A stretch of 64,000 nt of DNA from CAYHCE01 sp964355015 (GCA_964355015.1 CAYHCE010000007.1:1-64000); one strand, 5' to 3'; counted from the first letter of the stretch, positions 27,488-37,011 are shown. Translations and numbers: made by a program. The notes: generated by a model not told the origin, from the letters alone.

Positions 27488-27628
27488 CCATCCGGTTCGG
27501 AGGAATGTCCATTATCCGGATCAGGCCGCTCACCGGTCTCTCCGCCGGGTTTGTGAGGCTGTGGGCGTTGTGACCGGCAGTCCCGATCCGGAGCTGGCAA
27601 ACTGCGGCCACCGCGAACGCCTCCGTTG

Positions 27629-28699
27629 ATGCTCCGTCCGCATCGCCTGATCGCCGCCCTGCCGATCCTGATCGCCATCAGCCTCGGTGGCTGTGCCGAC
27701 GATGGAGGCAGCGGCGGTGGCGTGCAGAGTCAGAAGCTCTCCACCATCCGGGGCCGGGACAAGCTGATCTGCGGGGTCGACGGCAAGCTGCCAGGCTTCA
27801 GTTTCCTCGGGCCCGACGGCACCTACAGCGGCCTTGACGCCGACACCTGCCGTGCGGTGGCGGCCGCGGTGCTGGCCGATCCGAACAAGGTGGAGTATCG
27901 CGATCTCAACTCCAGCGAACGCTTCGCCGCTCTGGCCAGCGGCGAGGTCGACATGCTGGCGCGCAACACCACCATGACCCTCAGCCGTGACGCCTCCGGC
28001 GGCAACGGCCTGTCCTTCTCTCCCACCACCTTCTATGACGGTCAGGGGGTGATGACAGCGGCGGCAAGCGGGATCCGAACCCTCAAGGACCTTGCCGGCA
28101 AGCCGATCTGCGTCGAGAGCGGCACCACCACCGAACTGAACCTCGCCGACCGGATGCGGGAGCTGGCCGTCCCCTATACACCGCTGAAGTTCCAGACCGG
28201 CGACCAGACCTACGCCGCCTATCTGGGCGGTCGCTGCATTGCCGTGACCAGTGACCGCTCCCAGCTGGCGGCCAAGCGCAGCAGCTTCCCCGATCCCGAT
28301 GCGCACATCCTGCTGCCCGAGGTGATGAGCAAGGAGCCGCTCACCCCTGCCTCCATCAACGGCGATCCGGCCTGGGCCGATGTGCTGCGCTGGACCATCT
28401 ACGGCCTGTTCCAGGCGGAGGAACTGGGGATCACCAAGGCCAACGTGGCCGCCAAGCTGGCCGCAGCCAAGGCCAGCCCCAACCAGGCCGATCTGCGGCG
28501 CTTCCTCGGGGTGGAGGGTGATTTCGGCAAGCAGCTGGGTCTGCCTGCCGATTTCATCGTCAAGGTGATCAGCGCCGTGGGCAACTACGGCGAGATCTTC
28601 GAGCGCAACGTGGGCAGCGGATCCCCCCTCAAGCTGGAGCGGGCCGAGAACCGGCTCTGGAAGGAAGGCGGCCTGATCTATTCGCCGCCGTTCCGTTGA
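27629..28699 (+). CDS. natF: Amino-acid ABC transporter, substrate-binding lipoprotein
   Basis: 356-residue periplasmic binding protein. The signal ends in a lipobox (ISLGGC, Cys about 22), so it is membrane-anchored. Family features are DKLICGVDGKLPGFSFLGPDGTYSGLDADTCRAVAAAVL, MLARNTTMTLSRD and ICVESGTTTELNL, as in NatF/BztA/AapJ proteins for acidic and neutral amino acids. It is the first gene of a four-gene operon with two permeases and an ATPase. ATG 27629 is chosen over the TTG just before it. Cyanobacterial NatFGH-BgtA imports acidic and neutral amino acids; the exact range here is unknown. Confidence 0.9.
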   Translation: MLRPHRLIAALPILIAISLGGCADDGGSGGGVQSQKLSTIRGRDKLICGVDGKLPGFSFLGPDGTYSGLDADTCRAVAAAVLADPNKVEYRDLNSSERFAALASGEVDMLARNTTMTLSRDASGGNGLSFSPTTFYDGQGVMTAAASGIRTLKDLAGKPICVESGTTTELNLADRMRELAVPYTPLKFQTGDQTYAAYLGGRCIAVTSDRSQLAAKRSSFPDPDAHILLPEVMSKEPLTPASINGDPAWADVLRWTIYGLFQAEELGITKANVAAKLAAAKASPNQADLRRFLGVEGDFGKQLGLPADFIVKVISAVGNYGEIFERNVGSGSPLKLERAENRLWKEGGLIYSPPFR

Positions 28700-28719
28700 C
28701 CGGCAACCAGCGCCAGCCG

Positions 28720-29706
28720 ATGACGGACCCTCGCAAGATCCCCTGGTGGCGAGACCGCCGGGCCTTGCCCTGGCTGGTGCAGGGGATCGTGGGTGTGGTG
28801 GTGCTGGCGGTGATCGCCCTGCTGATGGGCAATCTGGTGCGCAACCTGGCGGCGGCGGGCCAGCTGCTGAGCTGGCGCTGGCTGCGTCAGCCGGCCAGCT
28901 TCGACGTCGCCGAAAGCCTGATTCCCTTCAACGCGTCCATGCCTTACTGGCGAGCGCTGCTGGTGGGTCTGGTCAACAGCCTGCGGGCGATTCTGCTGGG
29001 GCTGGTGGGCGCCACCCTGCTCGGCACCGCCGTCGGCATGGCGGCCTACAGCGGCAACGGCCTGTTGCGCCGTCTGGCGCGGCTGTATGTGGAGGTGATC
29101 CGCAACATCCCGCTGCTGCTGCAACTGCTGTTCTGGTACTTCGTGGTGTTCCTATCCTTCCCCAACGGCACGGATGCGTTCCAGCTGCCCGGGGTGGTGC
29201 TCTCCAAGTCGGGGCTTTATCTGGCTGGATTCGGGCCGCAGCTGGCCTGGCAGGGCCCCAGCCTGGTGAACGGCGTCTGGCAGGCTCCGCTGCGCTTCTC
29301 GGTGGAGTTCGTGGCCCTGCTCACGGGGCTGATCACCCACACCGGCGCCTTCGTGGCCGAAGTGGTGCGCGGTGGGATCGCGGCGGTGCCAAGGGGACAG
29401 TGGGAGGCCGCCACCTCCCTGGGGCTGCACTGGCGGGCCAGCATGCGCTGGGTGGTCCTGCCCCAGGCCCTGCGGGTGATCGTGCCGGGTCTCAACAGTC
29501 AGTACATCAGCCTCGCCAAGAACTCCTCCCTGGCGGTGGCGGTCGGCTACGCCGATCTCTATTCCGTGGCCGAAACCACCCTCAATCAGACCGGGCGTGC
29601 CGTGGAGGTTTTCCTGCTCCTGCTGGCGTCCTATCTGATCCTTGATCTGCTGATTTCGCTGCTGATGAACGGGGTGAACCAGCTGGTGCAGATCCGCGAA
29701 CGCTGA
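28720..29706 (+). CDS. natG: Amino-acid ABC permease (NatG/BztB type)
   Basis: About 328-residue inner-membrane permease. An N-terminal helix (about 20-45) is followed by a periplasmic stretch and the HisM/GlnP-type core: SLRAILLGLVGATLLGTAVGM, RNIPLLLQLLFWYFVVF and the EAATSLGLHWRASMRWVVLPQALRV coupling loop that docks on the ATPase. The large insert between helices is usual for NatG/BztB. It may instead begin at TTG 28696, overlapping natF; ATG 28720 fits the family. The stop overlaps the next gene (TGATG). Confidence 0.88.
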   Translation: MTDPRKIPWWRDRRALPWLVQGIVGVVVLAVIALLMGNLVRNLAAAGQLLSWRWLRQPASFDVAESLIPFNASMPYWRALLVGLVNSLRAILLGLVGATLLGTAVGMAAYSGNGLLRRLARLYVEVIRNIPLLLQLLFWYFVVFLSFPNGTDAFQLPGVVLSKSGLYLAGFGPQLAWQGPSLVNGVWQAPLRFSVEFVALLTGLITHTGAFVAEVVRGGIAAVPRGQWEAATSLGLHWRASMRWVVLPQALRVIVPGLNSQYISLAKNSSLAVAVGYADLYSVAETTLNQTGRAVEVFLLLLASYLILDLLISLLMNGVNQLVQIRER

Positions 29707-30968
29707 TGACCTCCCCGCTCCCTTCCCGTTCAGCTTCGCTTCGGCGTCCCGAACCGGGCTCTCGATCCGGCTGGCTGGCGGCGCTGCGGCGCGAGCTGTT
29801 CGCCTCTCCGCTCGACGGGGCGATCAGCATCGTGCTGATCGCCCTGATCGCCGCCGCGGCCGTGGGTCTGCTGCACTGGGCCTTCGGCCAGGCGCAGTGG
29901 GCCGTGATCCAGGTCAACAGCACCCTGTTCGCCGTGGGGCGCTACCCCGTCGCTCAGCAGTGGCGGCTCTGGCTGCTGGTGAGCCTGCTGGCCGCCACCA
30001 CCGGCCTGAGCTGGGGCCTGCTGCGAGCCTGTCCGCGCTCCGACCGCAGCGGCATCCGCTGGCCCCCCAATGATTTCCTCGCCGTGGCCGTGCTCGCCTT
30101 TCTGGCGGCCTCGCTGCCCGCGGCCCTGGGGCTGTCCGCACCGCTGAGCGGGCGCTGGTGGGCGATCACGGCCCTGCTGATCACGCTGCGCTGGCTGTCC
30201 GGCCGCTGGGGACGCCGGCTGCCGGGCTGGGCGCTGCGCCTGGTCCCTCTGCTCTGGCCGCTGCTCTATCTGTTCGGGATGGTGCTGATCAGCGGCGGGC
30301 TCGGCTTCGTGCGGGTGCCACCCTCCGAGTGGGGCGGATTGCTGCTGACCCTGCTGATGGCGAGTTTCGCGATCCTGCTCAGCTTCCCGCTGGGGGTGCT
30401 GGTGGCCCTGGGCCGCCGCAGCTCCCTGCCGCTGCTGCGCTGGACCTCGGTGATCTACATCGAGTTCATCCGCGGCGCACCGCTGATCACCCTGCTGTTC
30501 CTTGGTCAGAACATCCTCGGCTACATGCTTCCCGGCGGCCTGGCCCCCGACCGGGTCTGGCGGGCCGCCTGGGTGCTCACCTTCTTCTGCGCCGCCTACC
30601 TGGCCGAGGCCGTCAGGGCCGGCCTGGCCGCGGTTCCGACCGGTCAGCTGGAGGCGGCCCGCTCACTGGGCCTCTCCCTGCCCCAGGCCCTGCTGAGCGT
30701 GGTGCTGCCCCAGGCCCTGCGTGTCGCCCTGCCCGCCGCCGTGGGGCAGTTCATCTCCCTGCTCCAGGACACCACCCTGCTGTCGCTGATCGGCCTGCTG
30801 GAACTGCTCGGCACGGCCCGTACCGTGATGGCCAATCCAGCCTTCCTCGGCAAGAACGCCGAGGTCTATCTCACCCTTGCGGTGCTGTTCTGGTGCTGCT
30901 GCGCCGCCCTCGGGCTGGGCAGCCGCGCTCTCGAGCGTCGTCTCGATCCCACCCATTCCCCCGCCTGA
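29706..30968 (+). CDS. natH: Amino-acid ABC permease (NatH/BztC type)
   Basis: 420-residue permease with an extended N-terminal half of extra helices (about 30-190) before the common HisM-type core: IEFIRGAPLITLLFLGQNI, YLAEAVRAGLAAVPTGQLEAARSLGLSLPQALLSVVLPQALRVALP. The length and extra helices separate it from NatG and match NatH/BztC, its heterodimer partner. It starts inside the natG stop (TGATG), indicating coupled translation. Confidence 0.9.
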   Translation: MTSPLPSRSASLRRPEPGSRSGWLAALRRELFASPLDGAISIVLIALIAAAAVGLLHWAFGQAQWAVIQVNSTLFAVGRYPVAQQWRLWLLVSLLAATTGLSWGLLRACPRSDRSGIRWPPNDFLAVAVLAFLAASLPAALGLSAPLSGRWWAITALLITLRWLSGRWGRRLPGWALRLVPLLWPLLYLFGMVLISGGLGFVRVPPSEWGGLLLTLLMASFAILLSFPLGVLVALGRRSSLPLLRWTSVIYIEFIRGAPLITLLFLGQNILGYMLPGGLAPDRVWRAAWVLTFFCAAYLAEAVRAGLAAVPTGQLEAARSLGLSLPQALLSVVLPQALRVALPAAVGQFISLLQDTTLLSLIGLLELLGTARTVMANPAFLGKNAEVYLTLAVLFWCCCAALGLGSRALERRLDPTHSPA

Positions 30969-30971
30969 GCG

Positions 30972-31748
30972 ATGACCGCCTCACCCTCCCCCATCAGCCC
31001 TGAGCGGGGTTCCAGTGCCTGGATGATCGAGGCGCTCGGGGTCCAGAAGTGGTATCCGAACGGTTTTCACGCCCTGCGCGGCGTCGACCTGCGGGTGGCG
31101 AAGGGGGAGGTGGTGGTGATCATGGGTCCCTCGGGTTCCGGCAAGAGCACCTTCATCCGCACCTTCAACGCCCTCGAGGAGTTCCAGGAGGGATCGATCA
31201 GTGTCGATGGGATCGCCCTCTCCCATGATCTGCGCCAGATCGACGCCATCCGCTGCGAGACCGGCATGGTGTTCCAGCAGTTCAACCTGTTCCCGCACCT
31301 CACCGTGCTGCAGAACCTCACGCTGGCGCCGGTGCTGGTGCGCCGGCGCCAGCGCCGGGAGGTGGAGAGCGCTGCGCTGGCGCTGCTCGAGCGGGTGGGC
31401 ATCGCCGAGCAGGCCCACAAGTATCCGGGCCAGCTCTCCGGTGGGCAGCAGCAGCGGGTGGCGATCGCCCGTTCCCTCTGCATGGAGCCGAGGATCCTGT
31501 TGTTCGACGAACCCACGAGCGCCCTCGATCCCGAGATGGTGGGGGAGGTGCTGGAGGTGATGCAGACCCTGGCCGCCGACGGGATGACGATGGTGGTGGT
31601 GACCCACGAGATCGGCTTCGCCCGCGAGGTGGCCCACCGGGTGGTGCTGATGGCCGATGGCCTGATCGTGGAGGAGGCCCCGCCGGCCCTCTTCTTCACC
31701 AACCCCCAGCACGAACGCAGTCGCCAGTTCCTCTCCCAGATCCGCTGA
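30972..31748 (+). CDS. bgtA: Amino-acid ABC transporter ATPase
   Basis: 258-residue ATPase driving the NatFGH importer. It has Walker A GPSGSGKST (about 53-61), Q-loop VFQQFNLFPHLTVLQNL, signature LSGGQQQRVAIARSL, Walker B ILLFDEPTSALD and switch His in VVVTHEIGFA. All motifs are intact. It belongs to the polar amino-acid (GlnQ/HisP/BztD) branch. It starts 3 bp after natH and closes the operon, converging on chrA. A second start at M18 (MIEALGVQKWYPNGF) is possible. The symbol follows the cyanobacterial usage for the shared ATPase and is by analogy. Confidence 0.92.
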   Translation: MTASPSPISPERGSSAWMIEALGVQKWYPNGFHALRGVDLRVAKGEVVVIMGPSGSGKSTFIRTFNALEEFQEGSISVDGIALSHDLRQIDAIRCETGMVFQQFNLFPHLTVLQNLTLAPVLVRRRQRREVESAALALLERVGIAEQAHKYPGQLSGGQQQRVAIARSLCMEPRILLFDEPTSALDPEMVGEVLEVMQTLAADGMTMVVVTHEIGFAREVAHRVVLMADGLIVEEAPPALFFTNPQHERSRQFLSQIR

Positions 31749-31775
31749 GGCTTCAGCCCCCCTGGAACCAGCTTC

Positions 31776-33206
31776 TCAGCGCCGCAGGGGGCTGGCGAGC
31801 GCGCCGATCAGGGCTGCGATCCCGATCACCCGCAGCACGGGCCAGCGCCACACCAGCAGCACCCAGGTGGCGGCCAGCATCAGCAGCAGAGCCATCGGAT
31901 CGAAGCGGCCGCCGCCGCCATCGGGCCAGAGCACATGACCGGCGAAGAACAGCGCCAGACTCACGATCACGCCGACCACGGCAGCGGTGATAGCCGTCAG
32001 CGGTCCCTCGAGGCGCAGGTCCTCGCGGCTTGCCTCCACCAGCGGTCCACCCGCCAGGATGAACACGAAGGAAGGCAGGAAGGTGAACCAGGTGGCCGTG
32101 AGCGCCGCCGCCAGGGCCGCCGGCCAGGACCCCGTGGCGCCGAAGACCGGCAGGTTCCAGCCCCCCATGAAGCCCACGAAGGTGAGCACCATGATCAAGG
32201 GCCCCGGGGTGGTCTCCCCCAGGGCCAGGCCGTCGATCATCTCGGCGGCGCTGAGCCAGTGGAAGTGGTTCACGGCGGCGTCCGTCACGTACGGGAGCAC
32301 GGCGTAGGCACCGCCGAAGCTCACCAGTGCCGCCCGGCTGAAGAAGCGGGCCATGGTGGGGAGAACGCCCTGCCAGCCGTTCCAGGCCGTGAGCATGGCC
32401 AGGGGGAGCGCCAGCGCCAGGCCGCCTGCCAGCAGGGTGAGGGCCAGGCTGCGGCGGTCGAAGCGGGCATGGGCCGGGGTGGGCGTGGCATCCCCGTGGA
32501 GGGGGCCGTCGTCGGGCTGGCCGGAGGCCACTGCGCTCGGCTCTGCCGGGTTCGCGGCCGCCGCCGGCCCGTGGCCCTTGCCGGCCCGGAACAGCTCCGG
32601 GCGCACGCGGCTGCCGATCCAGCCGATCGCCGCTGCGGCGCCGATCAGGGCGGGAAAGGGCAGCTGCAGCAGGCTCAGCCCCAGGAGGGCCCCAGCTGCG
32701 ATCGCGATCAGCACCCCGTTGCGCAGGGTACGCCGGCCCACCCGCCAGGCCGCCTGCACCACGATGGCGGTGACGGCCGGCTTCAGGGCCCAGAACACCG
32801 AGCTGAGCAGGGGGAGCTGCCCCCAGAGGGCGTAGAGGCTCGCCAGGGCGATCAGCAGCAGCAGCGAGGGCAGGATGAACAGGGTGCCGGCCACCAGGCC
32901 GCCCGGGATTCCATGCATCAGCCAGCCGATGTAGGTGGCCAGCTGCTGCGCTTCCGGACCCGGCAGCACCATGGCGTAGTTGAGCGCATGCAGAAACCGC
33001 CGCTCCGAGAGCCAGCGCCGCCGCTCGACGAGTTCGGTGTGCATCAGCGCCACCTGGCCGGCGGGGCCGCCGAAGCTGATCAGCCCGAGCTCCAGCCAGT
33101 AACGCGCCGCCTGGGAGAAGGAGACGCCCTCCCGGACCCGGGGGAGAGCGAAGCCTGGGTCCGAGGCGTGGCCGGGTGAGGTCGGGGCTGAGGCATCGGG
33201 GGCCAT
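31776..33206 (-). CDS. chrA: Chromate transporter (ChrA), two-domain
   Basis: 476-residue membrane protein made of two CHR domains. N-terminal: ARYWLELGLISFGGPAGQVALMHTELV and YAMVLPGPEAQQLATYIGWL. C-terminal: FFSRAALVSFGGAYAVLPYV and DGLALGETTPGPLIMVLTFVGFMGG. A polar, His-containing linker (about 215-255) joins them. ChrA exports chromate, a sulfate analogue, with protons. Its place at the edge of the sulfate-transport cluster makes sense, as chromate enters through sulfate permeases. The family is intact in length. Regulation is not visible. Confidence 0.93.
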   Translation of the reverse strand: MAPDASAPTSPGHASDPGFALPRVREGVSFSQAARYWLELGLISFGGPAGQVALMHTELVERRRWLSERRFLHALNYAMVLPGPEAQQLATYIGWLMHGIPGGLVAGTLFILPSLLLLIALASLYALWGQLPLLSSVFWALKPAVTAIVVQAAWRVGRRTLRNGVLIAIAAGALLGLSLLQLPFPALIGAAAAIGWIGSRVRPELFRAGKGHGPAAAANPAEPSAVASGQPDDGPLHGDATPTPAHARFDRRSLALTLLAGGLALALPLAMLTAWNGWQGVLPTMARFFSRAALVSFGGAYAVLPYVTDAAVNHFHWLSAAEMIDGLALGETTPGPLIMVLTFVGFMGGWNLPVFGATGSWPAALAAALTATWFTFLPSFVFILAGGPLVEASREDLRLEGPLTAITAAVVGVIVSLALFFAGHVLWPDGGGGRFDPMALLLMLAATWVLLVWRWPVLRVIGIAALIGALASPLRR

Positions 33207-33307
33207 GGCGTGGTTGCGGTAGCCGCTCGCGGCAGGAGGTACGGTCTACACGGAGCGATTGTGCAGGATGGCGACAACACCGCTGCACGTCCGTCAGAGC
33301 TGGTGAC

Positions 33308-34351
33308 TCAGCGGCTGCGGCTGAAGAGGCGATCCCAGAGGCCGCCATCCTCGAAGAACTCCTTGTTCAGCTTCGACCAGCCACCGAAATCTGCCACGCT
33401 GAAGAAGCGGTTCACCGGCGCGAATCGGTTCTTCACTCGGTTCCAGACACTGGCATCGGTGGGCCGGAAACCCTCCTCGGCGAAGATGGTCTGGGCCTCC
33501 TCTGAGTAGAGGTATCTGGCCAGCGCTTCCGCGGCATTGCGATTGCCCTTTCGATCCACATTGCGATCAACCACGGCGACCGGCCCCTCGATACGGATGT
33601 TCAGATCCGGAACCACAAAGGGAACCTTGAGGTCCCCGCTCCTGGTGGCGAGGATGGCTTCATTCTCATAGTTCAGCAGCACATCGCCCTGGCCTCGCTT
33701 GAGAAACACGTCGGAGGCTTCGCGGGCGTCCTTGGGCAGATTTTCAACGTTCCTGTAGACCTTGGCGACGAAAGCTTCGGCCTCCTGCTGCGTTCCGCCG
33801 GTCTGAGCCACGGATCCCCACAGCCCCAGGAAGTTCCAGCGGGCGCCGCCGGACGTCTTCGGGTTGGCCGTCACCACGCTCACGCCGGGTTGGGCGAGGT
33901 CGGACCATCCCTTCACGCCTTTGGGATTACCGGCCCTGGTGAGGAAAGCCACAGCAGAGTTGGTGATGATGCCGTTGTTGGGAAGCTCCTTCTCCCAGCC
34001 CGGTTCGATCAGACCCGCCTGCTGGAGTTTGAGGATGTCGGCCGAGAGGGCCAGCGTGGCCACGTCGGCGTCGAGGCCATCGATGATGGCGCGGGTCTGG
34101 CTGCCGGAGCCGCCGTAGCTGGTTCTGATCGTGATCTCCTGGCCGGTCTTCGCTTTCCAGTCGGCGGCGAACCTGGGCAGGATCCGGCCGTAGGCGCCTT
34201 TGGTGACGGCGTAACTGACCAGCAGCAGTTTCTGGGTGGCCTTTCCGCCCCCCGAGGTGGGCACGGAGGCCTGGCCGCAGCTGGCGAGCAGCAGCAGCAG
34301 GGAGGCGGTGCCCCCGCAGATCAGGACTCGCCGGGACAGGTGGACGCGCAT
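33308..34351 (-). CDS. sbpA: Sulfate-binding protein (lipoprotein paralogue)
   Basis: About 347-residue ABC substrate-binding protein for sulfate/thiosulfate. Its signal ends in a lipobox (LLLLASC), so it is probably lipid-anchored, unlike its paralogue at 35348. Family features are LLVSYAVTKGAYGRILPRFAADWKAKTGQ, SYGGSGSQTRAIIDGLDADVATLALSADI, ANPKTSGGARWNFLGLWGS and VLLNYENEAIL. It feeds the CysTWA permease. Start M9 (34351) is chosen because the signal peptide begins there. Upstream, the element AGCTTAA-ACCACGT (34376-34389) resembles a split version upstream of cysA. Confidence 0.93.
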   Translation of the reverse strand: MRVHLSRRVLICGGTASLLLLLASCGQASVPTSGGGKATQKLLLVSYAVTKGAYGRILPRFAADWKAKTGQEITIRTSYGGSGSQTRAIIDGLDADVATLALSADILKLQQAGLIEPGWEKELPNNGIITNSAVAFLTRAGNPKGVKGWSDLAQPGVSVVTANPKTSGGARWNFLGLWGSVAQTGGTQQEAEAFVAKVYRNVENLPKDAREASDVFLKRGQGDVLLNYENEAILATRSGDLKVPFVVPDLNIRIEGPVAVVDRNVDRKGNRNAAEALARYLYSEEAQTIFAEEGFRPTDASVWNRVKNRFAPVNRFFSVADFGGWSKLNKEFFEDGGLWDRLFSRSR

Positions 34352-34500
34352 GGTGGTGGATGCCGTGAGGGCCAAAGCTTAAACCACGTTCCCCTATCGC
34401 TCTATCGCTCTTTGAGCTTCCTGGGGTCCTCCGCGGCGGCGGCGACCGGCTGCCGCCCTCCCGCGCTATGGGTCAGCAGATTGCCTGTGCTCGGCTTCGA

Positions 34501-35307
34501 TCATGTCGTCGGCCTTGCCGGAGAGCCGGGGCGGTGATCGAGCCTCACCTCTCCATCGCAGAGCAGCAGAGCCTCGCCTGGCTGGAGGCGCCGCCAGTCC
34601 TCATCGGTCGTCAGAGGCTCGGTGCTCACGATCGTCACCACATCCTCCGCCGTGGTCACCCGTGAAAAATCCACGCTCAGATCGTCGTCGGCGAGGGTGG
34701 CCGTCGTGAAGGGTGCCCGTCTGGTGAGCACGTGCAGCTTCGTGCCGCCGTAGGCGAACAGCCAATGCCCGTTGCTCAGCAGGCAGTTGAAGATTCCCTG
34801 CTCGGCCAGAAGATCGCCGCAGCGCACGAGCTGCTCGAACGGAGCCGCTGACTCGTTGCTGCCGGGATCATGGCGTTCGAGGCTCTCCAGGATCCAGCAG
34901 AAGGCCTGTTCGCTGTCGGTCCTGCCGAAGGGCCGATAGCGGCGGCTGCCGGGAATCCCCTCACGCCGCAGGTCCCCGTGATGGGCGAAGACCCAGTCGT
35001 GCCCCTTCCACCGGCGGTGGAAGGGATGGCAGTTCTCGATCGCAACCTTCCCCTGGGTGGCCTTGCGGATGTGGGCGATCGAGCAGTGCGCCCTGAGTTC
35101 CAGATTCGAAACCGCCGCCGCCTTCGGCGAGTGGGCGGCGGCTTCCTGCTCACGAAAGATCCTCACCGCACGGGAGTTCGGATCAAAGCTGGCCAGTCCC
35201 CAGCCGTCGCCGTGCACCGCGGTGGCGCCGCCGCGGCGAACCAGGCCACGGAAGGAAAAGGTCATGTCCGTGGGGGTGTTGGCGCTCAGGGCCAGCAGCT
35301 CGCACAT
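34501..35307 (-). CDS. Class II glutamine amidotransferase (YafJ-like)
   Basis: 268-residue Ntn-type amidotransferase domain protein. The nucleophile is Cys2, exposed after Met1 removal (MCELLALSANTP). Other landmarks are HGDGWGLASF, AHIRKATQGKVAIENCHPF, WVFAHHGDLR and FGRTDSEQAFCWIL. Such stand-alone domains hydrolyse glutamine or related gamma-glutamyl compounds (the EgtC/YafJ group); no synthetase domain is attached. It lies between the two sbpA genes, so a role in sulfur metabolism (for example gamma-glutamyl thiols) is tempting but only contextual. Confidence 0.87.
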   Translation of the reverse strand: MCELLALSANTPTDMTFSFRGLVRRGGATAVHGDGWGLASFDPNSRAVRIFREQEAAAHSPKAAAVSNLELRAHCSIAHIRKATQGKVAIENCHPFHRRWKGHDWVFAHHGDLRREGIPGSRRYRPFGRTDSEQAFCWILESLERHDPGSNESAAPFEQLVRCGDLLAEQGIFNCLLSNGHWLFAYGGTKLHVLTRRAPFTTATLADDDLSVDFSRVTTAEDVVTIVSTEPLTTDEDWRRLQPGEALLLCDGEVRLDHRPGSPARPTT

Positions 35308-35347
35308 CGTGAAACCTCCGCCTCTGGAATTCAGGTACCGACGCTGC

Positions 35348-36415
35348 TCAGCGGCTCTTGCTGAAGATCTGATCCCAGACCCCTCCGTTGCCGAAGAACG
35401 TCTTGTTCACGCTGGTCCAGCCGCCGAAGTCGCGCACGCTGAAGGTCTTCGTCAGGGCGGGGAAGCGTGCACGGGTTTCCGCCTTGAGCCTGGGTGTCAC
35501 GGGCCGGAAGCCCTCAGCGGCGAAGGCGCGCTGGGCCGGGTCGGTATAGAGGAAGCGGGCGAAGGCTTCGGCCACCTTGCGGGTCCCCTTGCGGTCCACG
35601 TTCCGATCGACCACGGCCACAGGACCCTCGATCAGGATGTTGGTGCTGGGCACGATCACGGGCACGGACCAGGCGCCGCTCTTGCGGGCCAGGATGGCTT
35701 CGTTCTCGTAGTTCAGCAGCACGTCGCCCTGGTTGCGCTTGATGAACACATCGGTGGCCTCGCGCGCATCCTTGGGCAGGGTGTCGACGTTCCGGTAGAC
35801 GCTGGTCACGAAGGCGCGGGCCCTGGCTTCGCTGCCGCCCGTTTCACTCACCGAGCCCCAGAGGCCGAGGAAGTTCCAGCGGGCTCCACCGGAGGTCTTC
35901 GGATTGGCGGTGATCACCTCCACGTTCTTGTTGTCGAGATCGGCCCAGGTGCGCACCTTCTTCGGATTCCCCTGACGCACGAAGAAGGCCACGGTGGAGT
36001 TGGTGAACACACCGTTGTTGGGATTCTCCTTCTCCCAGCCCGGCCGGATCAGGCCGCTTTCCTGCAGTTTGAGGGTGTCGCCGGCCAGGGCCAGGGCCAC
36101 CACATCGGCCGGCAGACCGTCGATCACGGCACGGGTCTGGGAACCGGAGCCGCCGTAGCTGGCCTTCACCACCACCTCCTGGCCGGTCTTTCGCTTCCAG
36201 TCGGCTGCGAACAGGGGGATCACCTTGTCGAAGGCGGCCTTGGTCACGGCATAGGAGACCAGCAGCAGTTCCTGTCTCTTCGTCGCACTCTGGGCCTGGG
36301 CAGGCTCGCCGGCCAGGTCCCAGCAGAGGCTCGCAGCCAGAGGCAGTGCCATCAGGCCGGTGATGGCCAGGCCGGCGCTGGCCGGACGGCTGAACAGAGG
36401 AGCGAGAGAAACCAC
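35348..36415 (-). CDS. sbpA: Periplasmic sulfate-binding protein
   Basis: 355-residue sulfate/thiosulfate-binding protein. An N-terminal signal peptide ends near AQAQS, with no lipobox, so it is probably free in the periplasm. Core motifs match the paralogue: LLVSYAVTKAAFDKVIPLFAADWKRKTGQ, SYGGSGSQTRAVIDGL, ANPKTSGGARWNFLGLWGS, YENEAILARKSG. The two share most of their core, so they are recent paralogues with different anchoring. The start appears to be GTG 36415, without a strong ribosome site; ATG further in (about residue 22) is less likely because it shortens the signal. It diverges from the Rrf2 regulator. Confidence 0.93.
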   Translation of the reverse strand: MVSLAPLFSRPASAGLAITGLMALPLAASLCWDLAGEPAQAQSATKRQELLLVSYAVTKAAFDKVIPLFAADWKRKTGQEVVVKASYGGSGSQTRAVIDGLPADVVALALAGDTLKLQESGLIRPGWEKENPNNGVFTNSTVAFFVRQGNPKKVRTWADLDNKNVEVITANPKTSGGARWNFLGLWGSVSETGGSEARARAFVTSVYRNVDTLPKDAREATDVFIKRNQGDVLLNYENEAILARKSGAWSVPVIVPSTNILIEGPVAVVDRNVDRKGTRKVAEAFARFLYTDPAQRAFAAEGFRPVTPRLKAETRARFPALTKTFSVRDFGGWTSVNKTFFGNGGVWDQIFSKSR

Positions 36416-36487
36416 GGTATTTCGATGGGAAACACGGTGAAACTACGTCCCCCGCCTGGCCGGCCATGTAACTGCCACCACATCGAC

Positions 36488-36508
36488 CCGGGTCCGGGTC
36501 CGGGTCCG
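36488..36508. repeat. Short tandem repeat, CCGGGT x3.5
   Basis: A six-base unit is repeated three and a half times in the 144-bp divergent space between sbpA and the Rrf2-family gene. It lies about 50 bp before the Rrf2 start. It could be a chance repeat, a slippage-prone spacer or tandem half-sites for a regulator; the sequence alone does not say. Confidence 0.5.
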
Positions 36509-36559
36509 TGGACCGCAGGGCCCGCTGTCACAATCCCTTTCGGCAGGCGGTGGGTTCCC

Positions 36560-36991
36560 TTGACGTTCAGCGCGAAGACCGAGTACGGCCTGGTGGCCCT
36601 GATCGAGCTGGCGGGCATTCACTCCGCCGGCGGTGTGCTGCAGGTGTCGGAAATCGCCACACGCCAGAACATCCCCGACCGCTACCTGGAGCAGATGCTC
36701 ACGAGCCTGCGGCGCGGCGGCATCCTGCACAGCATCCGCGGTCCCCGCGGCGGCTACCAGCTCCAGCGTCCGCCAGCGGAGATCCGGGTTTCCGAGGTGG
36801 TGGCCTGCCTGGAGGGGGAGCCCGCGGCCCGGGTGGTGGCCGGCCGCCAGAGCCTGGAGTTCGAAGTGCTCGACTCGCTCGCGGCCGGGCTGGAATCCCG
36901 CCGCCTAGAGCTGCTGCAGAGCACCACCCTTCAGGACCTGCTCGATCAGCGCAACTCCCGCCTGCGGGAGCAGGCGATGTACTTCATCTGA
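36560..36991 (+). CDS. Rrf2-family regulator without Fe-S cysteines
   Basis: 143-residue DNA-binding protein. The winged helix is at the N-terminus (FSAKTEYGLVALIELAG, EIATRQNIPDRYLEQMLTSLRRGGIL, SIRGPRGGYQL), a textbook Rrf2 pattern. The three closely spaced cysteines that hold the cluster in IscR/NsrR are missing; only one Cys (VVACLEGE) is present. Cluster-free Rrf2 members include CymR, the Bacillus repressor of cysteine and sulfur genes, and this gene lies between sbpA and cysR. A CymR-like sulfur role is therefore inferred. The start is taken as TTG 36560, which fits the family's N-terminus. Confidence 0.82.
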   Translation: MTFSAKTEYGLVALIELAGIHSAGGVLQVSEIATRQNIPDRYLEQMLTSLRRGGILHSIRGPRGGYQLQRPPAEIRVSEVVACLEGEPAARVVAGRQSLEFEVLDSLAAGLESRRLELLQSTTLQDLLDQRNSRLREQAMYFI

Positions 36992-37011
36992 ACTCGGGGC
37001 GATAAGTACGG